Source: Bog-473 sp963751335 (GTDB lineage: Bacteria > Actinomycetota > Acidimicrobiia > Acidimicrobiales > RAAP-2). Taken from it: 64,000 nucleotides of DNA. Within the stretch, counting starts at the first letter, position 1. Each line of letters starts with the position of its first letter. The stretch covers positions 806,001 to 870,000 of the forward strand of contig CAVVUB010000008.1 of assembly GCA_963751335.1 (NCBI GenBank). Reading direction: 5' to 3'. The notes under the pieces were generated by a model. That model searched no databases and was not told where the DNA came from. It saw only the letters and a list, made by a program, of their open reading frames with translations. This document shows, one piece after another, positions 1 to 8,217 of this stretch. A program made the translations under genes and the position numbers.

Positions 1-1
1 G

Positions 2-253
2 CACGCCCTGTGGTTCCGGACGTTCTCGACCTTCCTGGGCCAGTCGGGAATCTGGCTCGAGGATCTCTACGTGCGTCCGGCCCACCGCCGCCAAGGCCAT
101 GCCCGCGAGCTCCTGACCTTCCTACGCGGCCAGACCCAGGGACGCCTCGAGTGGGAGGTGCTCGAGTGGAACGAGCCGGCGCTCGACTTCTACCAGCGGC
201 TCGGAGCTCGGCCCATGTCGGGCTGGACGCGCTACCGCTGGTACGAGGGGTAG
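2..253 (+). CDS. GNAT family N-acetyltransferase (3' part only)
   Basis: The reading frame is open from the left edge, so the 5' end lies outside the window; about 83 residues remain. The visible part holds the acetyl-CoA binding core of the GNAT fold: an IWLEDLYVRP strand followed by the pyrophosphate-binding loop HRRQGHA, then the helix, and a C-terminal WNEPALDFYQRLGA motif. WNEPA..FY.SLGA is typical of diamine/spermidine-type acetyltransferases, which transfer acetyl from acetyl-CoA to an amine. Substrate cannot be fixed from this fragment. It ends at TAG 251-253, well separated from the ABC genes downstream. Confidence 0.8.
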   Translation, partial: HALWFRTFSTFLGQSGIWLEDLYVRPAHRRQGHARELLTFLRGQTQGRLEWEVLEWNEPALDFYQRLGARPMSGWTRYRWYEG

Positions 254-315
254 CGCGCTCGAGCCTGAATCCCGGTAGCTGGGAATAAGCTGCGCAACTG
301 ACGACATACTAGGTA

Positions 316-347
316 GAGTTCTGGGTATGTACAGACTCCCGGAACTC
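316..347 (+). promoter_or_regulatory. Leader hairpin upstream of ABC transporter genes
   Basis: Arms GAGTTCTGGG (316-325) and CCCGGAACTC (338-347) pair over ten positions with one G-U, around a 12-nt loop. The hairpin lies before the ABC ATPase and overlaps the start of a small open frame at 327. There is no T-run, so it is not an intrinsic terminator. Regulatory role is inference. Confidence 0.35.
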
Positions 348-404
348 ACCGATGAGGACACGGCTCGGGCAGCGCCTCGTCCGAGACGTGCCTCGAAGAC
401 ATGA
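327..404 (+). CDS. Possible 25-residue upstream ORF coupled to ABC ATPase
   Basis: ATG at 327 opens a frame of 25 codons (begins MYRLPELTDEDT, ends RRASKT) whose TGA at 402-404 overlaps the ATG of the ABC ATPase at 401 as ATGA. Such an overlap couples translation of the two. No recognisable domain and no clear ribosome binding site; the start codon falls inside the loop of the 316-347 hairpin. It may be a short regulatory peptide or only an open frame. Confidence 0.3.
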   Translation: MYRLPELTDEDTARAAPRPRRASKT

Positions 405-1364
405 CGGACCTCCTTGCTCCGCCGGGGCGGACCGATGAGTGGGCGGTGGAGACCCATGGGCTCACGAAGCGATTCGGTGACAACATCGCCGTCAACGACG
501 TCGAGCTCCTCGTTCCCCGCGGCTGTGCGTTCGGCTATCTCGGCCCGAACGGTGCCGGCAAGACGACGCTGATCCGGGTGCTGCTCGGGCTCACCCACGC
601 GGATTCGGGCACCATGTCACTCCTCGGACACCGGGTCCCGCGGCACCGCGACCTGGCCCTGGCCCGGGTCGGCGCCATCGTCGACGAGCCCCGCTTCCAC
701 GGCCACCTGACCGGCCGCCAGAACCTGCAGATCCTGGCGGCAGCCCGCGAGCCGGCGGCCAAGGGCCGCATCGAGCCGGCGCTCGAGCGCGTCGGCATCG
801 CCCACCGCGCCAACGACAAGGTGTCGAAGTATTCCATGGGTATGCGCCAACGTCTTGGCGTCGCCGCATGTCTTCTCGGGGACCCGCACCTGCTGATCCT
901 CGACGAGCCGATGAACGGCCTCGACCCAGGAGGGATGCTCGAAATGCGCGACATGATCCTGTCGCTCGTCGCCGAGGGTCGCACCGTGGTGCTGTCCTCC
1001 CATCTCCTCGACGAGGTCGAACGCACCTGCCATGCGGTGGCCATCGTCGATCGGGGCTCGGTCATCCGGCAAGGACCGATCTCTCAACTCTTAGCCGGCT
1101 CTTCCTTCGAGGTCCAGGTCGATTGCTCCGATCCCGACCGGGCGCAACACCTGCTCGACGGCACCGCGTTCGGCGTGCACGCAGAGGCCGGTCCCGACGG
1201 CGCTGGCCATCACGCTGCCCGAGGGCACCGAGCGCGACGCCATTGCCGAGATCAACCGGCTGCTGGTCGAGGGCGGGATCTCGGTGTATCGGCTCCAGCA
1301 CATTCAGGCCTCGCTCGAGCAGTGGTTCCTCTCCGTGACGAGCCGGCTGGGGGCCTCGGAATGA
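401..1364 (+). CDS. ABC transporter ATP-binding protein, one internal frameshift
   Basis: ATPase subunit of an ABC exporter of the drug/bacteriocin (CcmA-like) type, acting at the inner face of the membrane with the permease that follows. Walker A GPNGAGKTT near residue 50, signature region SMGMRQRLG near 148, Walker B LLILDEP near 165 and the H-loop SSHLLDE are all present. The frame from 401 is good to about 1199 and then reads nonsense; shifting by one base at 1199-1200 restores a normal C-terminus (ALAITLPEG to LGASE) ending at TGA 1362-1364. One extra G is the simplest explanation. ATGA overlap with the permease start at 1361. Treated as intact with a sequence error; a real pseudogene is the alternative. 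Confidence 0.75.
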
Positions 1365-2572
1365 CGACAGATTTCGGATCTTGGCGCGCCGACGCCCGGT
1401 CCAGCCCCCGAAGTGATTCCGGCGGCGAGGCGGGGTGATCACCGCGGTTCGTGGATCCCGACGTGGGGCATGGTGACCACCCGCTTCATGGAGCTGCGCA
1501 GGCGCCGCGGACTGATGATCGCCCTCATTGCGGTCAATATCGGCATCCCGGTTGTCTTTCTCGCCGTGCGCCTCATCGCCCATGCCGTGGACCCCGCGTC
1601 CTACGGCCCGGCCGGTGGCTATGACATCTTCACCACGTTGGTACTCGGCTTCATGTACGTCTTCGGCTTCATCGTGGCGGCCGTCGTCGGCTGCACGGCG
1701 GGGTCGGTCGACCTCACCGAGGGGATGTTCCGCCACCTGGTCATCACGGGACGTTCCCGATTGGCCCTCGTATTTCGCGCGGATCCCCGCCGGGTTGGCG
1801 ATCGTCATCGCCATGGTGGCAGTCGGCTACACGATCATCTGTGCGGTGTGCGTGTTCGCTGCCCCGGCGCAGCTCAACTTCGACGGGGTCACCGTGCCGC
1901 AGGGACTCTCGCGTCCAGCTCTGGACAATTGGGCGGCGGCGCACGCCGACGAGGTCATCTGCGACTTCAACTATGGCGGCGGCAAAGGACTGAACGGTCC
2001 GCCGCCCAATGTGTCGTGCGGCGGCCAAACCATCGGCCCCCCGCCCGGATCGATCGTCAAGACACCGAATGGCACGGTCACCGTTCCCGCTCATACCTCG
2101 CAGGCACAGGTCCGTGCGTTCGCCGTCGCGGTCGGCCAACCAGGACTACGCCGTCTACCGCGCCAACTTCACCGTCCCACCGACCTCGCTCATGATCGAT
2201 GTTGGTCTGTGGATCGCGCTCGAGGCGACCGTGGGATTCATCGTCGGGCTCGGGCTGGCCTCCCTGATGGGACAGCGGACTGTGCCCGTGATCCTCATGG
2301 TGGTGCTGGAGCTCATCCTGACGCCGATCTTCAGTCGCGCCGTGATTGCCTACGTGCTGAACGTTCAGCGAGCCATCGTGGGCGTCGCCATGCTCCACAT
2401 CGAGCCGGGTGGCCTCCCGACACCGTTCAACGGGGGTGGTGGTGGAGGTGGCGGCCTGGGCCAGACGCTGCTCAGACCTGAGTCCACCTTGGTGGCCTCA
2501 CTGGTGATCGTGGGCTGGCTCTTGTTCTGGACCGCGATCGGGGCTTGGCGGATGATGACCCGGGACGCGTGA
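1361..2572 (+). CDS. ABC transporter permease, three internal frameshifts
   Basis: Membrane partner of the preceding ATPase. Hydrophobic segments are visible in successive frames: LMIALIAVNIGIPVVFLAV, TTLVLGFMYVFGFIVAAVV, AGLAIVIAMVAVGYTIICAV, LWIALEATVGFIVGLGLA and a last one at LVASLVIVGWLLFW. Continuous protein needs a frame change at the C-run 1405-1409, near 1770 and near 2135; each equals one additional base. A long soluble loop lies between the third and fourth segments. A poly-glycine stretch (2433-2460) precedes the last helix. Start ATG 1361 overlaps the ATPase stop. Exported substrate unknown. Ends at TGA 2570-2572, 27 bp before the convergent GNAT gene. Confidence 0.7.
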
Positions 2573-2599
2573 CCCGCGACCTTGCCTCGATCGGTTCGG

Positions 2600-3481
2600 C
2601 TACCCGTAGCCGCCGCTCGGTATGTACGGGCGAGGCGGCCCGTCCATGCCACGCACCATCACCGGGCCGAATGGTTGGAGCTCGATGCCGGCCGCCACGA
2701 CCTCACCGATGGCCCACTGCTGGGCGGACGTGAGCCAGTTGATCTCGATGGTCTCGCCCGGCGGGGCCTCGGCCAACATGGCGCGCAGGACGAAGACGGC
2801 GGAGGCCTCCCGGCGCGCCCCGACCGTCACGATGCGGTCGTCGGCGGCAACCGCGTAGGCCTGATCACCGTGGAGGAGGAGATGGTTCCCCGGATGGGCG
2901 AGCATGGCCACCACGTCGACGGTGCGTGCCGACCCGCGCACCTCGCGGTCGATTGCCGTGACGATTTCCAGCTCGCGTTCGGTCACCCGCTCGGGCTCGA
3001 CCCGCACGACGTCGTCTGGCCGGGCGACCGAACCGGGCCGCATGATGCCCCAGGCGGCGACGACCGGATGCAGCTGGAACCCGTGGCCCGCATAGAGCGC
3101 CATCGCCTTCGGATCGCGGGAGCACTGAATCGTGCCCGGGCTCTGCGGATCACCGTGGGAGAGCGCGAGGCGCAGCAGCTCGCGTCCGATTCCCTGTCCC
3201 TGCACACCCGGCACCGCACCGAGCTGAGAGAGCATCCAGTAGTCCTCGCGCACGAAGGACTGGGACACGCCGATGATGGCGTCGCCGTCCTCCGCCACCC
3301 AGGAGCCACCCGGATCGGTGCCGAGGAAATGGCGGGTCCGGTCGATCCGGCGCCGTTCGTCCTGAATGGAGTTCCCGGTGACCGGGAGACCGTGACGGGC
3401 CAGCATGGTCAGCAGGCCGCCCTCGAAGGCGGCCACCGCCCCGGGAACGTCGGCCACCTCCATCGGCCGGAACGTCACCAT
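2600..3481 (-). CDS. GNAT family N-acetyltransferase, two-domain
   Basis: 293 residues from ATG 3481. The N-terminal half is a GNAT domain: acetyl-CoA loop VQGQGIGRELL near residues 93-103 followed by CSRDPKAMALYAGHGF, the usual motif B strand and helix. The C-terminal half (from about 150) has no clear family and may be a second, degenerate acetyltransferase lobe. The ATG shares one base with the leuD stop codon (TGATG), so it is the last gene of a greA-leuC-leuD-GNAT operon. Substrate unknown; co-transcription with leucine genes does not by itself imply a role there. Confidence 0.75.
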   Translation of the reverse strand: MVTFRPMEVADVPGAVAAFEGGLLTMLARHGLPVTGNSIQDERRRIDRTRHFLGTDPGGSWVAEDGDAIIGVSQSFVREDYWMLSQLGAVPGVQGQGIGRELLRLALSHGDPQSPGTIQCSRDPKAMALYAGHGFQLHPVVAAWGIMRPGSVARPDDVVRVEPERVTERELEIVTAIDREVRGSARTVDVVAMLAHPGNHLLLHGDQAYAVAADDRIVTVGARREASAVFVLRAMLAEAPPGETIEINWLTSAQQWAIGEVVAAGIELQPFGPVMVRGMDGPPRPYIPSGGYG

Positions 3482-4080
3482 CAGGTGATCACGCGGAGGG
3501 CAAGAAGGACGGGACGGCGGCGCTCGTACGCCTCGATATCGTCCGCGAAGCGCAGGGAGAGCCCGATGTCGTCCCACCCGTGGAGCAGGCGCTCGCGCGT
3601 GAACTCGTCGAGCGGGAACGTGCCCGCCAAACCCGCGGCCGGCGCCTCGACGGTCCCGCGGGCGACGTCGATGGTGATCTCGAGTGAGGGGTCCGCAGCG
3701 ACGGCGTCGAGCAGAGCCCGGTCCAGATCTTCTGACACCTGTACAGGCAGGAGACCTTGCTTCGTGCAGTTGTTGCGGAAGATGTCGGCGAAGCGAGAGG
3801 AGATCACGGCCTCGAACCCGTAGTCCATGAGGGCCCACACGGCGTGCTCGCGGGAGGACCCGGTGCCGAAGTTGTGCCCGGCCACGAGGACGGTCGCCCC
3901 GACGAAGTCCGGGTTGTTGAGCACGAACTCCCGGTCGTCCCGCCATTCGGAGAACAGTCCGGCGCCGAAGCCCGTGCGCTCGACTCGCTTGAGCCAGTCG
4001 GACGGGATGATCTGGTCCGTGTCGACGTCGGTGCGATCGAGTGGCACCGCACGTCCCGTGACCACGACGACTGGTTTCAT
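3481..4080 (-). CDS. leuD: 3-isopropylmalate dehydratase small subunit
   Basis: 199 residues. Small (swivel) subunit of isopropylmalate isomerase, which with LeuC converts 2-isopropylmalate to 3-isopropylmalate in leucine synthesis and, in organisms with CimA, citramalate to methylmalate for isoleucine. The family block with TDQIIPSDWLK near residue 20, the NFGTGSSREHAVWAL loop near 70-84 and RFADIFRNNCTKQGLLPV are all present. It overlaps leuC by ATGA (4077-4080), so the two subunits are translationally coupled. Length is normal for the bacterial family. Confidence 0.95.
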   Translation of the reverse strand: MKPVVVVTGRAVPLDRTDVDTDQIIPSDWLKRVERTGFGAGLFSEWRDDREFVLNNPDFVGATVLVAGHNFGTGSSREHAVWALMDYGFEAVISSRFADIFRNNCTKQGLLPVQVSEDLDRALLDAVAADPSLEITIDVARGTVEAPAAGLAGTFPLDEFTRERLLHGWDDIGLSLRFADDIEAYERRRPVLLALRVIT

Positions 4081-5483
4081 CGGTCGAGATCCTCCGGTGT
4101 CGCGAACGTCCCGGCGACTGCGGTGGCCGCGGCAACGGCGGGCGAGACGAGGTGGGTCCGCCCACCACGTCCCTGGCGCCCCTCGAAGTTCCGGTTTGAC
4201 GTCGAGGCGCAGCGCTCACCGACGGCCAGCTTGTCTGGATTCATGGCCAGGCACATGGAACAGCCCGGCTCGCGCCACTCGAAGCCCGCGGTGGTGAACA
4301 CCTTGTCCAAGCCCTCGGCCTCCGCCTGCGCCTTGACCCGGTGGGAACCCGGGACGGCCAGGGCGCGCACGCCCGCCTGCACCGATCGTCCTTCGAGCAC
4401 GGCGGCGGCGGCCCGGAGATCCTCGATGCGCGAGTTCGTGCAGCTCCCGAGGAAGACCGTGTCCACCTTGATCTGGCGCATCGGCGTCCCGGCCTCCAGC
4501 CCCATGTAGGCCAGCGCCCGCTCGGCCGCATCGCGGTCGCCCGGGTCGGGCATGGTCGACGGATCCGGCACCACACCCGCGATCGGCGTCACCTGGGCGG
4601 GATTGGTGCCCCAGGTGACGTGCGGTGTGATGGTGGCGGCGTCGAGCACGACCTCCTTGTCGAAGGTGGCTCCCTCGTCGGTGGGCAGCGTGCGCCAGTA
4701 GGCCTCGGCGGCATCCCAGTCGGCCCCCTTGGGCGCCTGGTCCGTGGTGCGGACGTAGTCGAACGTGATCTCGTCCGGTGCGACCAGACCGGCTCTGGCC
4801 CCACCCTCGATCGACATGTTGCACAGCGTCATGCGGCCCTCCATGGACAGGCCACGGATGGCAGAACCCCGGTATTCGACGATGTGGCCGATGCCACCGC
4901 CGGTGCCGATGGTGCCGATGATGGTCAGCGCCACGTCCTTCGCCGTGACACCGGGGGCCAGGTCGCCCTCGACCGTGACCGCCATGGTCTTCGGCCGCAC
5001 CTGGGGGAGGGTCTGGGTGGCCAGGACGTGTTCGACCTCGCTGGTCCCCATGCCGAACGCGATGGCACCGAAGGCACCGTGGGTCGAGGTGTGGCTGTCA
5101 CCGCACACAATGGTCATCCCGGGTTGGGTCCAGCCCTGCTCGGGTCCGATGATGTGGACGATGCCCTGGTTCGGGTCACCCATCGGGAAGCAGGTGATGC
5201 CGAACTGGGCGGTGTTGTCGTTGAGTACCTGCAGCTGCTTGGCCGAGACCGGGTCCGCGACCGGCTGGTCGATGTCCGTGGTGGGCACGTTGTGATCGGC
5301 CGTCGCCACGGTCAGGTCGGGCCGCCGGACGCCTCTCCCGGCCAACCGGAGGCCGTCGAAGGCCTGGGGCGAGGTGACCTCGTGGACGAGGTGGAGATCG
5401 ATGAAGAGGAGGTCGGGTTCGCCCGCGGCCGCATGCACCACGTGGGCGTCCCAGATCTTCTCGATGATGGTGCGAGGAGCCAT
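4077..5483 (-). CDS. leuC: 3-isopropylmalate dehydratase large subunit
   Basis: 468 residues, normal length. Aconitase-type [4Fe-4S] subunit of isopropylmalate isomerase. The cluster cysteines are in FLGSCTNSR (about residue 349) and EPGCSMCLAMN (about 409-412), and the substrate-binding TIVCGDSHTSTHGAFGA stretch is near 144. ATG 5483 shares one base with the stop codon of greA. It depends on the SUF machinery encoded around 37-46 kb for its cluster. The leuCD block is divergent from leuB-ilvE-cimA, with which it forms one pathway. Confidence 0.96.
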   Translation of the reverse strand: MAPRTIIEKIWDAHVVHAAAGEPDLLFIDLHLVHEVTSPQAFDGLRLAGRGVRRPDLTVATADHNVPTTDIDQPVADPVSAKQLQVLNDNTAQFGITCFPMGDPNQGIVHIIGPEQGWTQPGMTIVCGDSHTSTHGAFGAIAFGMGTSEVEHVLATQTLPQVRPKTMAVTVEGDLAPGVTAKDVALTIIGTIGTGGGIGHIVEYRGSAIRGLSMEGRMTLCNMSIEGGARAGLVAPDEITFDYVRTTDQAPKGADWDAAEAYWRTLPTDEGATFDKEVVLDAATITPHVTWGTNPAQVTPIAGVVPDPSTMPDPGDRDAAERALAYMGLEAGTPMRQIKVDTVFLGSCTNSRIEDLRAAAAVLEGRSVQAGVRALAVPGSHRVKAQAEAEGLDKVFTTAGFEWREPGCSMCLAMNPDKLAVGERCASTSNRNFEGRQGRGGRTHLVSPAVAAATAVAGTFATPEDLDR

Positions 5484-5983
5484 CAGCGGGTCACCGCGAC
5501 GATGTGCACCTTCAGCATGCCGCCGGGCGCCTTGTACTCGACCGCCTCACCGACGCCGTGGCCGACCAGGACCTGCCCCAGGGGGGAGCTGGGCGAGACG
5601 ACCTGGAGATCGCCCTGGCGTTCCTCGATGGAACCGACGAAGAACCGCTGCGTGTCGTCCTCGTCATCGCCGTCGTAGCGGAGAGTGACCGTGCTGCCCA
5701 GCGAGACCGACCCGTCGCCGGCTCCGCTGTCGTCGACCAGCTCGACGTCCTTGAGCATGGCTTGCAACTGGCGGATGCGCGACTCCATTTTTCCCTGGGA
5801 GTCCTTGGCTGCGTGGTAGTCGCCGTTCTCCGAGAGGTCGCCCAGGGCCCGGGCGGCTTCGATCTGCTGCGCGATCTCCACCCGACCCCGTGTGGTCAGG
5901 TCCTCGAGCTCTGCCACCAGGCGGTCGTGGGTGGCAGGGGTCAGCTTCGTGGGTCCTGTCTGGTTGGCGGAAACGTTCGTCAC
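5483..5983 (-). CDS. greA: Transcription elongation factor GreA
   Basis: 166 residues from GTG 5983. GreA rescues backtracked RNA polymerase by stimulating cleavage of the transcript. The N-terminal coiled coil carries the acidic tip LGDLSENGDYHAAKD (residues about 48-62), with the Asp and Glu that hold the catalytic magnesium; the C-terminal FKBP-like domain has SPLGQVLVGHGVGEAVEY. A longer frame continues upstream to 6082 but lacks family similarity, so GTG 5983 is preferred. It is the first gene of an operon with leuC and leuD, an unusual grouping: greA more often stands alone. Confidence 0.93.
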   Translation of the reverse strand: MTNVSANQTGPTKLTPATHDRLVAELEDLTTRGRVEIAQQIEAARALGDLSENGDYHAAKDSQGKMESRIRQLQAMLKDVELVDDSGAGDGSVSLGSTVTLRYDGDDEDDTQRFFVGSIEERQGDLQVVSPSSPLGQVLVGHGVGEAVEYKAPGGMLKVHIVAVTR

Positions 5984-6084
5984 GGCGAGTCCTTCGGGAG
6001 GCGGGCGTGCGGCGGTGCGGTGCACGGCGTCAGCCCCACCAGGGTATCCGGCCCTGCACGGTCCCTGGTCCCGGCCAGGCATTG

Positions 6085-6090
6085 TTGACG
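6085..6090 (+). promoter_or_regulatory. Possible -35 box (TTGACG) for leuB leader
   Basis: TTGACG lies about 170 nt before leuB. No good -10 is seen at 17 nt (AGAGAC), so the assignment is weak. If used, the transcript would include the whole leader with its short ORF and both hairpins. Confidence 0.25.
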
Positions 6091-6117
6091 TGGGCTCCCC
6101 GGTTGCGAGAGACTGCC

Positions 6118-6162
6118 GTGGTCATGTATCGCTTCGAGCGCTCTGTAGGCATTATTCACTAG
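6118..6162 (+). CDS. Possible leader peptide of leuB-ilvE-cimA operon
   Basis: GTG 6118 or ATG 6124 opens a frame of 12-14 codons, translated V-V-M-Y-R-F-E-R-S-V-G-I-I-H, closed by TAG at 6160-6162. Three Val and two Ile codons in a 14-codon frame, placed just before two hairpins, recall attenuator leader peptides of branched-chain amino-acid operons. No Leu codon is present and the ribosome site is weak. Speculative. Confidence 0.35.
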   Translation: MVMYRFERSVGIIH

Positions 6163-6185
6163 GCGCGCCACACCCACGCGCGCCT
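6161..6185 (+). promoter_or_regulatory. First leader hairpin (8-bp GC stem)
   Basis: AGGCGCGC (6161-6168) pairs perfectly with GCGCGCCT (6178-6185) across a 9-nt loop. It begins at the stop codon of the candidate leader peptide and is followed four bases later by a terminator hairpin, as expected of a pause or anti-terminator element. Confidence 0.5.
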
Positions 6186-6187
6186 TG

Positions 6188-6213
6188 AACCGTCCACGCT
6201 GTGGGCGGTTTTT
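6188..6213 (+). terminator. Rho-independent terminator / attenuator before leuB
   Basis: ACCGTCCAC (6189-6197), 3-nt loop, GTGGGCGGT (6201-6209), then T at 6210-6213: a nine-pair stem with one G-U directly followed by a run of five T. This is the clearest intrinsic terminator in the window. It points towards leuB and ends 41 nt before its start, so it would act as an attenuator of leuB-ilvE-cimA rather than as the end of an upstream unit (greA runs the other way). Confidence 0.65.
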
Positions 6214-6254
6214 CAATTTCGGCCCAGATTCAGCACGACGAGGGAGAAGGAACT

Positions 6255-7281
6255 GTGAACACCAGGCATCGGGTCGCCGTCATCGGAGGGGACGGCATCG
6301 GGCCAGAGGTCTGCGCCGAAGCGCTCAAGGTGGTCAGCGCCGCCGGGGTCGACCTGGACACCACGGTGTACGACCTCGGCGCAGCCGCGCTATCTGCGCG
6401 ACGGGGAGGTCCTGTCCGACGAGACGCTGGCCGAGCTGCGCCGGTTCGAGGCGATCCTCCTGGGCGCGGTCGGCCCTCCGGTCGGTGACACGTCGGTCCC
6501 GCCCGGCACTCTGGAGCGAGGTCTGCTGTTGCGCCTGCGCTTCGAGCTCGACCTCTACGTCAACCTGCGCCCCTTCGTCGGCGTGCCGGGATCCATCGCC
6601 CATGGCGCCGACTTCGCCGTCGTCCGGGAGAACACCGAGGGCACGTACGCCGGTGAAGGTGGGTTCCTCCGCAAGGGCACACCCCACGAGGTGGCCACGC
6701 AAGGTTCGGTCAACACCCGAATGGGGGCCGAGCGTTGCACTCGATTCGCCTTCGAGCTGGCCGCACGCCGGAGCAACAAGCTGACCCTGGTCCACAAGAC
6801 CAACGTGCTCACCTTCGCCGGCGATCTGTGGCAGCGCACGGTGGCCGAGGTCTCGAGCGACTACCCGGACGTGACCTGGGACTACAACCACGTCGACGCC
6901 GCGTGCATCTACCTGGTCGAACAGCCGAAGCGCTACGACGTGATCGTGACCGACAACCTGTTCGGGGACATTCTCACCGACCTGGCCGGTGCGGTGAGCG
7001 GTGGCATCGGTTTCGCCGCCTCGGCCAACCTGAACCCGGCGCGCACCGGGCCCTCCCTCTTCGAGCCCGTGCACGGCGCCGCTCACGACATCGCAGGACA
7101 GGGTGTGGCCAACCCGTTGGCCGCCATTCACTCGGCCGGGCTCATGCTGGAACACCTGGGTGAGACCGACGCCGCGGCCCGCATCCTCAAGGCGCTCGCC
7201 GCCCAGTCCGATTCCATGTCAACGTCCCCCGAACAGCTGTCCACGTCCGCCGTGGGCGACGCCATCGCAGAAAGGCTGTAG
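6255..7281 (+). CDS. leuB: 3-isopropylmalate dehydrogenase, one frameshift
   Basis: NAD-dependent oxidative decarboxylation of 3-isopropylmalate (and methylmalate in the citramalate route). GTG 6255 follows a strong AGGGAGAAGG ribosome site. The first 44 codons (VAVIGGDGIGPEVCAEALKVV) read in one frame; near 6384-6388 the frame must move by one base to continue YLRDGEVLSDETLAEL, LRFELDLYVNLRPF, VRENTEGTYAGEGG, KTNVLTFAGDLW, DNLFGDILTDLAGAVSGGIG and the NAD-site region HGAAHDIAGQGVANPLAAIHS. One extra base in GCAGCCG accounts for it. An essential pathway gene with all motifs present argues for a sequence error. Followed by ilvE after 5 bp. Confidence 0.9.
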
Positions 7282-7286
7282 TCGCC

Positions 7287-8217
7287 ATGCCCATCACCCC
7301 GACCGAGAAGATCTGGATGGACGGCAAGCTCGTGGACTGGGCCGACGCCACGGTGCACGTGCTCACCCACACCATGCACTACGGCTCGGGCGTCTTCGAG
7401 GGCATCCGGGCCTACCCGACGAACCGCGGTCCGGCCATCTTCCGCCTGAGCGACCACATCGAACGGTTGTTCGCGTCGGCCAAGATCTTCCTGATCGACG
7501 TCCCGTTCACGCGTCGACCAGATCATCGAGGCTTCCCGCGAGGTCGTCCGGGTCAACGGACTGCGCGACGGCTGCTACCTGCGACCGCTCGTCTACCTCG
7601 GCTACGGCGAAATGGGCCTGAACCCCTTGCCCTGCCCGGTCAACGTCTCGGTGGCCGCCTGGCCGTGGGGCACCTACCTCGGTGACGAGGGCATCGCCAA
7701 CGGCGTGTCGGTGAAGATCAGCTCGTGGCGCCGTCATGACCCCAACGCCGTCCCGACGGCGGCCAAGGGGACCGGCATGTATGCCAACTCCTCCCTGGCC
7801 AAGGTCGAGGCGCTCAATGCGGGTTATGACGAGGCGATTCTCCTGGCGCCGAACGGGAACGTCAGCGAGTGCACCGGCGAGAACATCTTCATCGTCCGCG
7901 ACGGCGTGCTCATCACCCCGCCCACCTCTGACGCCGGTGCTCTGGAGGGGATCACGCAGGACTCCGTCGAGACGATTGCCCGGGACCTGGGTTACGAAGT
8001 GCGCCACGAGCCGATCATCCGCACCGACCTCTACCTGGCTGACGAGGCCTTCCTGACCGGCACGGCGGCCGAGGTGGTGCCCATCCGGGCCGTCGACGAC
8101 CGCCCGGTCGGTCCGGGCCACCCGGGCAGAATCACCAAGGAGATCCAGCAGGCGTACTTCGCCACCATCCGCGGAGAGATGGACCAGTACAAGGAGTGGC
8201 TGGACTATGTCGACTGA
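7287..8217 (+). CDS. ilvE: Branched-chain amino-acid aminotransferase, one frameshift
   Basis: PLP fold-type IV aminotransferase for the last step of Leu, Ile and Val synthesis. ATG 7287 begins MPITPTEKIWMDGKLVDW; the family block THTMHYGSGVFEGIRAY is near residues 30-46. After VPFT (about 7509-7513) one extra base breaks the frame, which resumes VDQIIEASREVVRVNGLRDG. The PLP lysine is in AKGTGMYANSSLAKVEAL, the glutamate in GNVSECTGENIF, and the phosphate loop in FLTGTAAEVVPIR. Total about 309 residues, a normal length. The 3' end overlaps cimA by 11 bp. Called functional with a sequence error. Confidence 0.9.
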
